Assembly (NCBI GenBank): GCA_032622095.1
Contig: CP136066.1
Coordinates: forward strand, 170,696,664-170,760,663
Length of the DNA stretch: 64,000 nucleotides
Direction of reading: 5' to 3'
From: Siphonodentalium dalli
Lineage: Eukaryota > Mollusca > Scaphopoda > Gadilida > Siphonodentaliidae
In this document: positions 23,641 to 34,695 of the stretch, one piece after another
Layout: each line of letters begins with the position of its first letter
Position numbering within the stretch: the first letter of the stretch is position 1
The notes under the pieces: model-generated
Told to the model about the DNA's origin: nothing
What the model saw: only the letters and a program-made list of their open reading frames with translations
Databases searched by the model: none
Made by a program: the position numbers and the translations under genes

Positions 23641-25151
23641 AATACATACATAATGCAAAGGGTCTAACCGGTACACAATATAGCGAGTACGTTATTAATC
23701 TAAGTTACCACATAGCTCATATTTAAAAAAATATAAGAATTGTATTCATCAAAAATAACACAAGTAACGAATATATAAACATAAAACAGGTCATAAAAAT
23801 ACAGTGCAATTATAATACATTTATTATATTATGTTACTATTTGACTATTATATATTATTATATGGTATATATCATATATGCAACATCAGACATAGTTGAT
23901 TAATCTTTTCTTGTTGTTTCCGTTACCTGTTTACCGTCGCTCCGCTTTTTTATTTATCTTAATATTTGACGTAAAACAGTTTCTTAATTATATATTTACT
24001 GAAATAAAATTACATCTTCTGCAATGATACCCGATGTCTTGGTTATATTAAATATCCCCAGAAAACTTTGGATGTCACAGTTTGTGCTATTTGGTAGGAA
24101 TATGACATTACCTTTCATTCTACTACAATTTCCTAACATAGCTCGCATTGTGTGAATCAAGAAATCTGTTGTTCTGCGAGATATCCCCATAGCTCCATTG
24201 ACACAGCTATATCACACTGGCAGTATAGACCCATAGGGCATAACAAAAGAACGTATATGGTCTGTATCGTCTAAGAGGATAAATGTTATGTTATAAACCT
24301 CGAAGTTATACTTGTAAACTGATTATACTAATTTTGTATTTGCATACGAATACATGCTAGAAGTTCTTGTTCGAACTATATGAATGATCTAAAGCACGTT
24401 CGACGCAACAGGAAATCTGGAAATCAGCTGACAGCCGGTAGCTAATAGCTACCAAAGTTTGAAGTTTTGTCGTTTTACAATCTAAACCTCCACACATTAT
24501 CAGTGCTTATGCTTGCCATTAAGTCCCTCTATAAACTATATCGGAGAGTTCATTCAATTGTAGTACATGGTTACCTAGACTAACACCGCCGTGCGAACAA
24601 CACTTCCATGACGTACTCAATCATTGTTGGTCAATCGATTCCGACGAAGCTTTCTGACATCGTATTATCTTTCTAGGTTACACACAACTAATTATTTTCC
24701 ATAGGCGACAGTGTTAACTAAAAGTCCCGCCGGCCATGGGTTAAGCCTATTTGAACTTCAAGTGGTCAATTTTCCATTAGAACGTCACCCTCTGCACCAG
24801 TATGTGACAACAAATACGCCCTTTTCGGTATTGTTTTCAAACGATAATCTTGCATTTCCACAACTACCCCATTTACTGCACAAAAATCAGCAGCATAAAA
24901 ATACCCAGACCCCTTCCGTAACTTCTGGATACCACTAGACTCTTCCTGGAGATCTAGACATACATGATCGCCATATTTACGTAGGCTATGATTTTCTGTT
25001 CCCGATTAGGTATATTTCCCTCAATGATAATCAACCAATCAGCAGCCAGATATAATTAGTTGCTTGTAACCTCTAGGGAGCGTTGGGGTTGTCCAGAACA
25101 CACAGATAGTACTTGAATGATAACACTTCCGTTTAGTTATTACTATACGTA
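23641..25151. other. No gene recognised; intron 1
   Basis: No convincing exon is visible. An open frame at 23996-24190 (minus) has a GTAATG after a possible coding run, but no domain is recognised and I do not call it. Confidence 0.4.
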
Positions 25152-25270
25152 CAGTAATGCCCTAAATAATCGACTTCTTAATCACAGCAGAATTATTGGT
25201 AACTTTTCAGGATTTAATCGGAAATATGGCTTGTTGCCATTCATCGGAAAGATCTCAGTGAGCATTACTG
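25152..25270. mobile_element. Short TA-target MITE, partly deleted
   Basis: It begins CAGTAATGC after TA and ends GCATTACTG before TA. The interior (CACAGCAGAATTATTGG, TTTCAGGATTTAATCGG, AATATGGCTTGTTGCCATTC) matches the copy at 27873-28017, but most of the right arm is missing. TA target duplication with CAGT-type ends is typical of Tc1/mariner-like non-autonomous elements. Confidence 0.78.
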
Positions 25271-25404
25271 TAAGTCAGTGCCAATTTTCGAACAGTTCAG
25301 TTATTCATGTATACGGTGCACTAATGTATAGCTCTCGCTATTTCTTTCAATTTTCGAGTTTAGCCCATACTCTGTTCAATACCAAAAATTACATCATGGA
25401 CATA

Positions 25405-25852
25405 TGTGACCCGCCATATCAAATCCAGTCGTAAGTCGGGATTTTTTTTACCCTGTGCCAATGCATTCTCTTATATATGCGAGTCGACCATAGGTCGCCT
25501 CGTATATATAAGAGAATGCATTGGCCTAACAATTTTTTATCATTTTTTTTAAATAAATGTTTCTTACAATTTTAGGACATAAAATAAAAAACATCCATTA
25601 TCCTGCAGGGAGCACCACACATATATAGAAGAGTTTCGTCTGCTCATGTTTGTCTGGGGCTCTGTATGGGTGAAATTATAACATTGTTAAAGAATACAAG
25701 AACAAATTATTAAAATTGTAAAAAATTGTTAGGCCAATGCATTCTTTTATATATGCGAGGCGACCTATGGTCGACTCGCATATATAAGAGAATGCATTGG
25801 CACAGGGTAAAAAAATCCCGACTTACGACTGGATTTGATATGGCGAGTCACA
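25405..25852. mobile_element. TA-target MITE with two 69-bp palindromes
   Basis: The TGTGACCCGCC terminus is flanked by TA on the left (25403-25404), and the complementary GAGTCACA end by TA on the right (25853-25854). Palindromes lie at 25457-25525 and 25733-25801. Between them is a T/A-rich spacer and a ~90-bp segment (TCTGCTCATGTTTGTCTGGG) shared, inverted, with the sister copy near 13950-14035. This is the best-preserved copy of the third terminal-repeat type. Confidence 0.88.
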
Positions 25853-25854
25853 TA

Positions 25855-26570
25855 TTTATTGTACATCATTGTTATGGCATTACGTTTGCGACATCCAACC
25901 ACATTTGGACTCGTGTAAGCAAAAGCGCTCGTGTTTAAGAACATTTAAAACAAACGTGTATACTTGGACAATTTCATATTTTGTGATAAAAATACGACGA
26001 GAAAGACGAGTAGGTAATGAGAACTATTTTGTAAATAGTGTACATATGTTCGTAAACTCTTATCTCATGTTAATTCATGATTGAGTAGTATTCCGGACAT
26101 GCGTCAAACTCTAATCCAGAATAATGTCATATCGAGATAACTCGTTATAGTATACCCAAATATAGCATACATTTCAATTTTACAAAATGAGTTATCGGGG
26201 ACAACATAGCCAAGAGGGCTGTCTAGCTGTCGTTATTTAGACCAAAAAATCGAATATTTCCAACTGTTGGTTAATTTATTACTGACATATCCATCAGTTA
26301 GAAATTATTGAACCATAGGGGGTGTTAGTTTGGAATTCTCCGACCGTTTGAAAGTCTGGATATCAGTTTGAAAATTAAAATTCAAGGGTGCAATTGATTT
26401 ATCATAGATTTGGGAAATTTGGTCTTGAAGTGTGTATTTGAAAACATTAAGCAGCTCAAACAAAGACCCGCGCCCCTGATTTGCCATTTGCTATATCTTA
26501 CCAACCTGCAACAAAATAACAGTGTAGCGTGTAGACATATCGCACCTTAGTGTTACATGTAAAGGCTAAC
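25855..26570. other. No gene recognised; start of intron 1
   Basis: It contains a small cluster of the GTTGGAAAT-type motif (about 26255-26350). No exon is seen between this stretch and the donor of exon 1. Confidence 0.4.
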
Positions 26571-26877
26571 CTTTCTCGAACACAGCGGCAGCAGTGTCCC
26601 GTGTGTACAGCTCACATTCGATCACGTAACAACTTGGTGCGTTGAATAAGAACCTCCGACATCCGGGTATGCTGAGGCAGAACGCAGCACAGTCCTCTTT
26701 TGATGATGCTGTAATTGACGCATAGTTCGTCGGCGGGCACTGGGTGGGCGAATCACCGCGCGGGTTGGTCAGCTCTTTCATTCTAAACAACTCCGCGTTC
26801 GCTCGAAATGTGAATATGATCATCACGCAAAGAGATTGAATGGTGATTGTAGGCGTGTGCGTCATCATAACATGCAT
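26571..26877 (-). CDS. PAN-WSC secreted protein, exon 1: signal peptide and PAN/Apple-like domain
   Basis: The ATG at 26875-26877 (or the tandem ATGs nine bases further in) opens a frame with a hydrophobic stretch (residues 16-24) and a RANA-type cleavage site near residue 28. This is a good signal peptide. A PAN/Apple-like module follows with six cysteines at 47, 63, 67, 73, 83 and 88. Its key run is DCAAFCLSIPGCRRFLFN followed by a CYVIECELY strand. PAN modules bind proteins or carbohydrates outside the cell. The exon ends at a GTTAGC donor (26565-26570) in phase 1, which joins the glycine codon to exon 2. Phase-1 borders are usual for shuffled extracellular modules. The open frame continues upstream of the ATG to 27126 but looks non-coding. 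With exons 2 and 3 the product is about 204 residues; I see no membrane anchor. Confidence 0.85.
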
Positions 26878-27872
26878 TGGTACCGTGCAACGCTTAGCAA
26901 AATATGTGATACGTCTGCAGTACAATGTTTTACTCAAGAAATAATAGCTGGTCGGTATAACGTAGTTGTCAATAAAAACACACGAGACCGCTTCTTGACA
27001 ATAACACGAAGTCACATTCAGAGAAGACACAACGATGTAACTGCGAACTGCTGATATGCGCGCTATCTCATATACGAATCGAATGTGAGCCTGTGCGCGC
27101 AATTCTAAGGCATAAACTTGACGCATGTGCAGAAATCCGTCCCATATTGGCCCGGAATGCAGTTGATGGCTTAAGAAACAGCGGGCTGTTTTCAGCTGGC
27201 TCTGTTCTCTTACAGAACAACGGGGCTTTGTTAGCTTAATAATGTTGCCATTATATGTTATAGTATGTGTGCTTCGAAGATGCAGCTGCCTCTCTAGTAT
27301 TGAGCGATCTGCTGATCAAACATGTGAATCTTACGTGAATAACAATACAGATAGTAAGCAATTATCTGTGATCTGTTTGTCGTGATATGGCATACCGGCT
27401 GAAACGACGGTAAAACCCCAATATACAAATCTTTCGTTTCGCGTTTGACTGAGTGCAGGTATACTAAAATAGCATAGACATATACATTTGCTGTGACCAA
27501 TAGAAAATTATATTGACTTTGCGGTTTAAGTGTATACCAGCCGTTTATTGAAATGTTCCTCATTCTATATTAAGCGCGGGTTTTCCCTATAATAATGAGG
27601 CGGAGACCACAAGTTCACAACTCATAAACGAAACTTTTGAATGTGGAATGTTTGGTAACATTTTTCACAACATCTACTCTTTAGTATTGCAAATCAGAAG
27701 GCTCCGTTTTTAACATCGCATGCTGATATAAAAGGACACATCCTAACAAATTGAACAGTTTCGCGCACGAAATAAAAAGCTTCGCATTGGTTTGTGTTTA
27801 CAAATTAACCGGGAATCCGAATCACACAATTGTGCGCAATAGTGCTTGGATTATATCAATATTTTTCACATA
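26878..27872. other. Upstream region of the PAN-WSC gene; no other gene seen
   Basis: This would hold the promoter and 5' UTR of the minus-strand gene. No clear TATA box or initiator could be fixed. Short open frames on both strands show no known domain. Confidence 0.4.
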
Positions 27873-28017
27873 CAGTAATGCACAAAGTAATTGACCACTT
27901 AACCACAGCAGAAGTATGGGTAAATTTTCAGGATTCAGTCGGAAATATGGCTTGTTGCCATTCAAATTACCCATAGTTCTGCTGTAGTTAAGTGGTCAAT
28001 TACTTTGGGCATTACTG
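27873..28017. mobile_element. 145-bp TA-target MITE, full copy
   Basis: TA (27871-27872) precedes CAGTAATGC, and GCATTACTG is followed by TA (28018-28019). The arms extend about 50 bp: CAAAGTAATTGACCACTTAA on the left and its near-complement TTAAGTGGTCAATTACTTTG on the right. They enclose a short loop, so the whole element can fold as a hairpin. A deleted copy lies at 25152-25270. There is no coding; Tc1/mariner-like by target and ends. Confidence 0.85.
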
Positions 28018-28039
28018 TATAAGGTATGCAATGATACAC

Positions 28040-28460
28040 ACCTTCTTTTGTATGCTGGCAACAGGGGGGGGGGTCGTTTTTTCAGGCACGTATGGCATTT
28101 TTTCCCTTTCGATCATTTTTTGTACCCACCCACCCCCACCGCCAAATTTTTTTCCGTTTTCGGCAGTTTTTTCCGACCATTTTTTGACACCCACCCCCCC
28201 CCTTTTAACACTAAAACAGAGATTTGCGGGGGGGAATTCAATGTAAACAGCTGTATATATTTCTGTGCAACCTATTTATCATGGATGTTAACATGGACAT
28301 GTAAATAGGAATGAGTCATTTTGAGGTCATTCGGCCAAAAAAAACATGGCTGCCAGCGGCCATCTTGGATTTCAAAATTTGCAACAAAATACAACACGAT
28401 AACTGCCTGCAGTCAGTTTAACAGTTAGAATTACATTATTTCTCTCATTCAAAGTGGTTT
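28040..28460 (+). repeat. Interspersed repeat with G- and C-rich runs, inverted copy at 35.1-35.5 kb
   Basis: It contains a G run, then CCCACCCACCCCCACC, TTTTCGGCAGTTTTTTCC, and AACACTAAAACAGAGATTTG followed by another G run. Next come ATGGACATGTAAATAGGAAT, TGAGTCATTTTGAGGTCATT and a CGGCCATCTTGGATTTC segment. The same items appear in reverse complement at about 35090-35480. Three overlapping open frames here are products of this text and are not genes. Confidence 0.72.
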
Positions 28461-28688
28461 TGAAGCCCAACTCATTGCCAAAACACTAAAAAAACAAGCA
28501 GGAAATGTTTTTTTCAGTTGCGGAAAAAATTGCTTGTTGGTGGTTTTGACCATCCACCCACCCCGGCAGAAATTTTTTCACCCCCCCCCTGCTGGCAAGG
28601 GAAATTTGTAGCGCTGGTCGATCGGTGTAAATACGACAATAGCGGAGGTCCAAATAATATATTGGCCTAACAATCTTGACCTTGTAAT

Positions 28689-28770
28689 CCAGTGCATTCT
28701 CTTATATATACGAGGCCTCCCATGTGAGACTGGCGTACATGTGTATACAAGAGAATGCATTGAAACAGGA
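28689..28770. repeat. Degenerate solitary palindrome of the 69-bp family
   Basis: AGTGCATTCTCTTATATATA followed by CGAGG, and the right arm AAGAGAATGCATTGAAACAGG, match the family. The central dyad is replaced by an unrelated stretch containing CATGTGAGACTGG. It is a decayed copy without recognisable terminal repeats. Confidence 0.7.
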
Positions 28771-30367
28771 TACTTAATGCTGCACAAGCGCGGCTCCCAT
28801 CATGAAAGTGTTAAACTGCCTCCTCTGGGCTCATAGGTTATTTTCTGGTATAGAAGACATACTGCTAACGAAATAGTAGAATATTGGAACGTTATGGTAT
28901 CAAATATGATGGGGCATATTTAAGCCGGTTCATTTAATATGTATTGGGCCAGATGCAAGGCCCCACTTAGCACCCTGTGTCAAATCGACAGCAGGTTCTC
29001 TGGTTCTCTCGGTTCGAATGTCCCATTTATCCCAATCAGTGATACATTGTTGCGATGTTTACACAGGGTGATGACGAAAAGGGAATAATTCTCCACGATA
29101 TTTATCACAACACACACATTGCCTTACATTACAGCGAACATGCACAATACGTGGGAAATGTCATATGTTTCGCACGAAATAATTGTTATGTGTGTGTTTA
29201 TATCGTCGAACTATTAATTATACATTGTAATTTCCTATTTCTCTTATAGTATTGAGTTTCTTGTCTTGGGAGAATAATTCGTATAAGATGAGACCCGTAA
29301 CAGTCCTCATTGAGTGCACTGAAGCGTTAGATAAGTGTTGTTACTGTCTTGCCGTCTTTTATTTGAAAAGTGCAAATGAAAAAATATAGTGGTCGATACA
29401 CTAATTATTCAAAATACCAATCAAACAGCAATTAGTAACATCAGTGTCTTGTTATTAATATAGTCCATATGAAGAACGTTCTTCTGCTCTAATTGATGCT
29501 GACGCTTCCCTAAATAATAGCTGAGAGGAGGATGATAACTTGTTCAAATTATCGACACGTGGCCCACTCATCGATATTCGCACCATTCTTCTTTTTTTCT
29601 CTTTTGTTTCCTTCTTGTTCACATTACAGCTCGCTGTCATTTACTGACAATTATGAGCCGGTCCAGGTGCTACCACGGCCGAGTAACTTTATAACCCTGT
29701 GGTGACTCCAGTAGTGTTCTTTAGCGTGCAAACACCGAGGCGTGTACACGGGTCAGCCATTAATGTCCGCACCCGATCGGACAGCGTGCTGCACACATGA
29801 CAACATAGCTGGACAAGTGTTGTAATGGGGGAAGTGGGCATTTTTGCATTCGGATCTTTATACAGTGATCTCGAATGAGATTTTCAACCTTACAAACTTG
29901 ATATCTGACCGAGTTCTGATTTTTGTCGGAATACCCTGACCAGGTTGCGATAACCGGTCCGCTAGCACGAGAGACCAGCACGCTACCTCTCGGTTACCGA
30001 CTTCCCAGTCAAAAGATAACATCGAACCACAACAAAACCGGAAATTAAGCACATACTTTTATGGGACCAATGTGCCCAGCGGTAGTGTTGCTAATTAACC
30101 GACATACGCTGATGCAATGTCACTGGAAATAAAAGACAACAATCCTAACGAAAATATATCAATATGGGAAAAGCACGAAGCTCATATGTCAGACGATGTG
30201 ATAAGCTCACACGCGTGTGAATGAATTACGCTCCCGATGGAGACAATTTTTTGGGTTTTCAATATTCTGGCCGTGGTTGGTTTGAATGAAAAGTTTGGTG
30301 AAATTATGGAACTGCGAAACATAGTTTGTGATGACTATGTGGGTTGTGACTACGCCGAGTAAAAATC
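28771..30367. other. No gene called; one weak tRNA-like patch
   Basis: At 29935-30005, minus strand, the text GGTAACCGAGAGGTAGCGTG followed 25-30 bp later by GGACCGGTTATCGCAACC loosely resembles A and B boxes of a tRNA-derived SINE head, but the B box is poor. A short minus-strand frame at about 29760-29820 ends in a cysteine-rich run (VMCAARCPIGCGH) that could be a decayed PAN fragment. Neither is strong enough to annotate separately. Confidence 0.35.
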
Positions 30368-30505
30368 ATGTGTGCAGCCACTTGTGGTAACGCGGACGGA
30401 TGCGTCTCCAACGCTTATGGGAGTTCTGATGACAAGTGCCGGCTATATTCGGGCGTCATCGACTTCAGACCGGCCACGTGCAGGACGCTCAGTGGATACC
30501 GCTAG
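30368..30505 (+). CDS. Possible PAN/Apple-like exon fragment
   Basis: A 45-codon frame from ATG at 30368 to TAG at 30503 encodes a cysteine-rich segment: CGNADGCVSNAY, then SSDDKCRLYSG, then a final cysteine. The spacing of G-C, aromatic and C-x-LYS resembles the second half of a PAN/Apple module. A TGTGCAG acceptor-like site ends at 30377, which would make 30378 the exon start. An upstream in-frame TGA near 30347 argues against a longer exon. The stop could be real, so a terminal exon, or a sign of decay. It lies on the opposite strand and about 3.5 kb upstream of the PAN-WSC gene, so it may be a relic of a duplicate. Resemblance is by eye only. Confidence 0.3.
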   Translation: MCAATCGNADGCVSNAYGSSDDKCRLYSGVIDFRPATCRTLSGYR

Positions 30506-30644
30506 TACAAGGACAAGACTGCCGCAGGCACTTTTGAAGCTTTGTGGCGGTTTCGAGCTAGCTGGAAGTGTGCTCGCCTTTATTGCACCCGCAGTCCGCT
30601 TCAGGTAATATGAATGTGTATAGAAATACGTTAAAGGGACATTC

Positions 30645-31445
30645 TGTCTACGTACTTTGGAAGAAGGTATAAGAAAAGTTGACAAATACACGAAATATTG
30701 ATATACCGGCTTCAGATGCTCTGAAAAACACTTAACATCCATGTTTCAGCTGTTTTCAATTTTTCGCACATAAGTGTCAAAATGCTCTCTATTTCTACAA
30801 TATCAACTAACACGGACCGCTCTTTTCTGTCCCATGACTGTTTTTGTTTGGTATCCACACATCGTGTTCAATGTTGCATTTTTTTTATTTCAATGCGTCT
30901 GTCATGGACATATAATGGTCGTAGAAAGGTACACGTAGTTCCAGTATTTATCGACCTATTTCGATACCGATAATAATTCAAAAGCGCATATTATTATGTG
31001 AATAATGGACCACAAATCACCAAGTGCGCGGCTTTAAACAGAAAAAAATGGCTTTCCAAAATGGTATTGTCTACGTAATTGAGAAGGAGGTATAATTTAG
31101 GTTGACAAATACATGAAATATTGATATACCGGCTTCATATGCTCTGAAAAATACTTTCCATGGTCACAGCCATTTCCATCTGTTTATAATTGTTCGCACA
31201 GAAGTGAAATAATCGGTCTTTATTTCTGCCATATCAGGAATAGACTAACATGAAACGCTCTGTTCTGTTCCATGTAGTGCGCATGGGTGTTGTTTGTTTG
31301 TCTGGGACCCAAACACCCTGTTCAACGTTGTGCTTTTATTACTTCAATGCGTCTTTCTGTGACAAATAATGCCCGTAGAAAGTTAGTTCATGTATTTATC
31401 GACCTATTTCGATACCGGGAAAAATTCGAAGGCGACTATTGTTAA
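30645..31445 (+). repeat. Tandem direct duplication, two ~425-bp units
   Basis: The first unit (about 30645-30985) and second (about 31065-31440) share, in order, GTTGACAAATACA, GAAATATTGATATACCGGCT, ATGCTCTGAAAAA, a CGCTCT-T-CTGT phrase, CATGGACATATAATG or its variant, TATTTATCGACCTATTTCGA and TACCG. The copies have diverged by substitutions and indels. No coding is recognised. Confidence 0.78.
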
Positions 31446-32849
31446 CTGTATTTTGGAGCGCAAACCGCCATGTGGTTCAAATAATCTTGCACGGAAAGAC
31501 TTACTCATGTCATATATAACCTGGTCTCAGACTGCATCAATAAAGAGCGTTCCCTGTTAATCTATTCACGATCTGGAAACAGTATAGAACTTTTGTCTCT
31601 TCTGTGCACAAATTGAAAACAGCCGGTTCCGGGGATGGTTAACACTTTTAATATATAACGACTTTATATGTCACATAATGACTGTCCCTAACGAATAACG
31701 AATGTGACCTGTAGATGCGCCCCCACCCGCTACGTCATCTCGCCTCTGACTCTTGAGTTTGTTCATCTCATTGTTCTTTTGATTAGTAATACACAGCGGT
31801 TTGTTGTAGACATAACAAAAACCAGAGTAATAACAAGAAAACCATAATCAGAAATGGTAACGCCCTCAAGATCATATTATTAGCCATAAATATAAATTAT
31901 AATATAAAATATATTGGTTATATGAATTCACCGCCTCAGAATTCCGTTAAAACAACTAATCCTTCGAATTATTACAAACAACTACGGCTTATTACTGCAG
32001 GTTTCTCATTCACCAAACCAGAAAGCTTCTAAATGCGGATAAAAAATCGGAGGTATTGTGTTCCTGCCAAGAGTGCATTGTCCAGCCATTGTTCATACAT
32101 AAACATCGCAAGCAATTAACGCGGTCATAATTGTTACATACTGCAACTATAAGACATCCAGTGGATACACACCCCACGAAAACCTGAAATGTGTTGTCCT
32201 GCCATAAATCCCATCGTTATAGCTCAATTTGTCACGGCCAGATTAGCCTTCCTACAATATCCATAAACAAGATCATATATTATATACCCATGATTTTAAT
32301 TATAGAATATAAAATATATTGGTTTCGCGAATGACCAACTCAGAATTCCGTTAAAATAACAATAACAACCAGCACCTAATTAACGAACCGGCGACCGACT
32401 CGGCCGTCTCCGACCACAACCATCAGTGGGCTGCAGAACGAAAAATATCAATAATAGTTGAAATATAAGACTTACAAATTATCTTTTAAATTTCTTTTAT
32501 TGGTAATTGACATAGCTTGTCACAAACCAAAAATCAACATTATTGACATAATAATGTAAAGGACAATAAACGAAATTGAAATTCCCAACTACGCCTTTTA
32601 CCGGTGACCGGCCTCCTGATCGCGCAGTTCGACTTTTAAATAATAAACCGGAAAAAAACAATATTCTATTTATAAAAGTCCCATCGGCGCATCGGCCCAC
32701 ATGTTTCTAATATTTGGCCACCAGTATACACCCGATGGGCGTTAACTAAACAATAACTCCGACAGCTAAACAAAGCCAACAATTCACTGAAATGATTACC
32801 TGGGATAGACAAAGTGTGAGGTCGGTACAAGTATGTATCGACCTATCTT
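31446..32849. other. No gene; several dispersed repeats
   Basis: 31838-31890 (GAAATGGTAACGCC, TCAAGATCATATT) recurs at about 34790-34825. About 31950-32165 matches 23333-23640. The phrase AATATAAAATATATTGGTT plus CTCAGAATTCCGTTAAAA occurs twice, at about 31900-31955 and 32305-32356. These look like parts of one or two old composite repeats. No exon is recognised. Confidence 0.5.
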
Positions 32850-33690
32850 GATACCTGGAAAAATCATGATGGGAGCTATTGCATTTGAACGATTTTCGAT
32901 GAAAACATGCCCGTCAGCAGTCATCTTGGATTTTACTCTAAGCATGACTAAATCGTTTGGCGCATCATGCAGGCCACATCGTCACCAAAATTCATATGGA
33001 TCATCCGGGTGACCGACCTCTTGATGGGAGCTGACAATTTTCCCGAATTATGCTTAAAACATGACTGCCAATAGATGTTATTCTTTGTATGACTAAATCC
33101 TTTAGCACACCATACAGGTCACATCTCGCGTCCGATCGTCATCAGACGTCATATTGATATTCGGGTTGACCTCTAGATGGGACATTACCATTAAAAAAAA
33201 TTTATTCTGTTAAAAATCATGGCCGTCCGTGGCCATATTGGATTTCACATTTGAATCCATCGGCACACCATGCATCCCACAATTATTGGCGAAATGTTTT
33301 GAAAGTTTACAGGCATGTTTGGGGTCTCCTCTTGATTGGAGCTATTTAATTTGAACGATTTTCGATGTAAAACATGGCCGCAAGCAGCCAACTTTTATTT
33401 TACTCTTTGCATTACTAAATCCTTTGGCACAGCCTACAGGCCACATCCCTCATCAGATCGTCACCAAACTCAGGGTGACTTCCTGATTTGAGCTTACCAT
33501 TTGTTGTTTTCGAATTTTGTTGAAAACATGGATGCTATCAGCCATTTTGAATATTACACTTTGTATGACTAAATCCTTTAGCACACCCTTCAGGTTACAG
33601 GTCAGATCTCTCATCCGATCGTCACCAAACGTCATATGGATCTTCGGGGTGATCGCTAGATGGGAGCTTACCATTTTAGCTCAAATTGAC
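32850..33690 (+). repeat. Degenerate tandem array of ~160-bp units
   Basis: About five or six units each carry a GGGAGCT start, a TTTTCGATGAAAACATG-type stretch, GCAGCCATCTTGGATT, GACTAAATCCTTTGGCAC, CAGGCCACAT and GATCGTCACCAAA. Starts fall near 32872, 33026, 33178, 33340, 33493 and 33663. It belongs to the AAGATGGC family also seen at 5865-6420. Chance open frames lie within it. Confidence 0.75.
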
Positions 33691-33964
33691 AAGTTAAGTT
33701 TGAGCTATTGTCTGTGTACGTCCGCGTCTATGTGTGTGCGTGGGTGGGTCAATATTTTTAATTAGCACGGGCTACAGGTCGTACCGTTGGTCTGATCATA
33801 ATAAATTTGGCATAGCTGTTGGCATTGACATGTAGATGGAAATGAGTTATTTTGAGGTAATTCGGAAGAAAAAAACATGGCTATCAGCGACCATCTTGGA
33901 CTTCACAATTTAATCACCTGCTATTGATTTCAGCGGGGGTGGTCTAGATACTGTACAAACTATA
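33691..33964 (+). repeat. Dispersed repeat fragment with TGAGTTATTTTGAGG segment
   Basis: The stretch GACATGTAGATGGAAATGAG, TTATTTTGAGG and an ATGGCTATCAGCGACCATCT segment matches 28295-28380 and, inverted, about 35170-35260. It directly abuts the left end of the next element. Confidence 0.6.
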
Positions 33965-34693
33965 GGGGTGGTATTCACCGGCTGGGTTTATTATATAGTC
34001 CAGGTAGTTTTACGAGGCGACGCTCAATGCGAAGCTATCGGTGGACATCAATGGGAAGACATCGCCGCGCGGTATAGGATTATCCAATCAAGGTGATTGG
34101 CGGCAATCATAGATTGACCACCGGTCACATAAACATGCTGCGCGTAACAGTACACGTTTGGTTCATTTCAACAATGAGCAACCGATGAAAAGTACGTGGG
34201 GCAAAATATACCACCGACGAGCGTTTTTGGTCATTGTGGAGAGAAGAATCAAAATATTAGAGAACAAAGAAACCGACATAATTCACCAGCGCCGGAAAAA
34301 TGATGCCTGGAATTATATTTCTTTGGAAATGGCAGGGAAATTTCCAAACAGAACCAAAAGACAAACAAAATTATTCTGAGACGTTATCTTCTTGGCTCTT
34401 CATTTTCACGCTGTGCTAATTAAAACACCTCAATAATATCATTGAAACTCATTCTGCAGATGTATACGCCAGCATGAGTCTCCACACAATTATACCAAAA
34501 ATTATACCGCTATACATGCCGATTGTGGCCGGTGAGTGTTCACGAATTAGTCGTGAGACGGTGTCAATTGACAAGTGACAAAATCTGATAGATTGGATCA
34601 ATCACATCATCGAGAGCGTGTGTCCTTGGCGTTCAGCCACTACCAAATAAACTACCTGGCTTATAAATTAGTCTCGCTTGGTGAATACCGCCC
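33965..34693. mobile_element. DNA transposon relic with ~48-bp inverted repeats and a Myb/SANT-like fragment
   Basis: The left end GGGGTGGTATTCACC, continuing GGCTGGG and TATAGTCCAGGTAGTTTTA, is matched by the right end TAAACTACCTGG ... GGTGAATACCGCCC with a few differences. TA lies outside both ends (33963-33964 and 34694-34695). Inside is a short open frame resembling a Myb/SANT-like DNA-binding domain, a type that accompanies transposases in PIF/Harbinger-type elements. PIF/Harbinger usually makes 3-bp targets (TWA), so the superfamily is not settled. No transposase remains in the 729 bp. Confidence 0.72.
34185..34379 (+). pseudogene. Myb/SANT-like DNA-binding domain fragment
   Basis: From the ATG at 34185 to the TGA at 34377-34379 the frame encodes about 64 residues. 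The run VERRIKILENKETDI, then a basic KNDAW motif, then RTKRQTK corresponds to the Myb/SANT-like domain pattern, in which an E-N-K-x-T-D turn precedes a K-x-x-A-W helix and a basic third helix. The frame stops where the third helix should continue, so it is a truncated domain. The open frame extends upstream of the ATG by at least nine codons. It lies within the inverted-repeat element and was probably the accessory DNA-binding protein of its parent transposon. Assignment is from memory of the motif. Confidence 0.55.
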
Positions 34694-34695
34694 TA

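Noticed and set aside
12920-25852. Regularly recurring palindromes as a CRISPR-like array
   Set aside because: The palindromes lie in pairs inside transposon ends, spacers are not unique short sequences of constant length, and the setting is a eukaryotic genome.
26878-27126. Upstream extension of PAN-WSC exon 1 into a 186-codon frame
   Set aside because: The added residues have no domain, and the signal peptide starts at the ATG chosen. The upstream part is most likely 5' UTR or promoter.
28012-28308. Three overlapping proline- or glycine-rich frames
   Set aside because: They come from the G and C runs of an interspersed repeat whose inverted copy lies at 35.1-35.5 kb.
34158-34184. Non-ATG start upstream of the Myb/SANT-like fragment
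   Set aside because: The frame is open there, but a TTG start is not usual in animals. The ATG at 34185, or an upstream lost exon, is more plausible.
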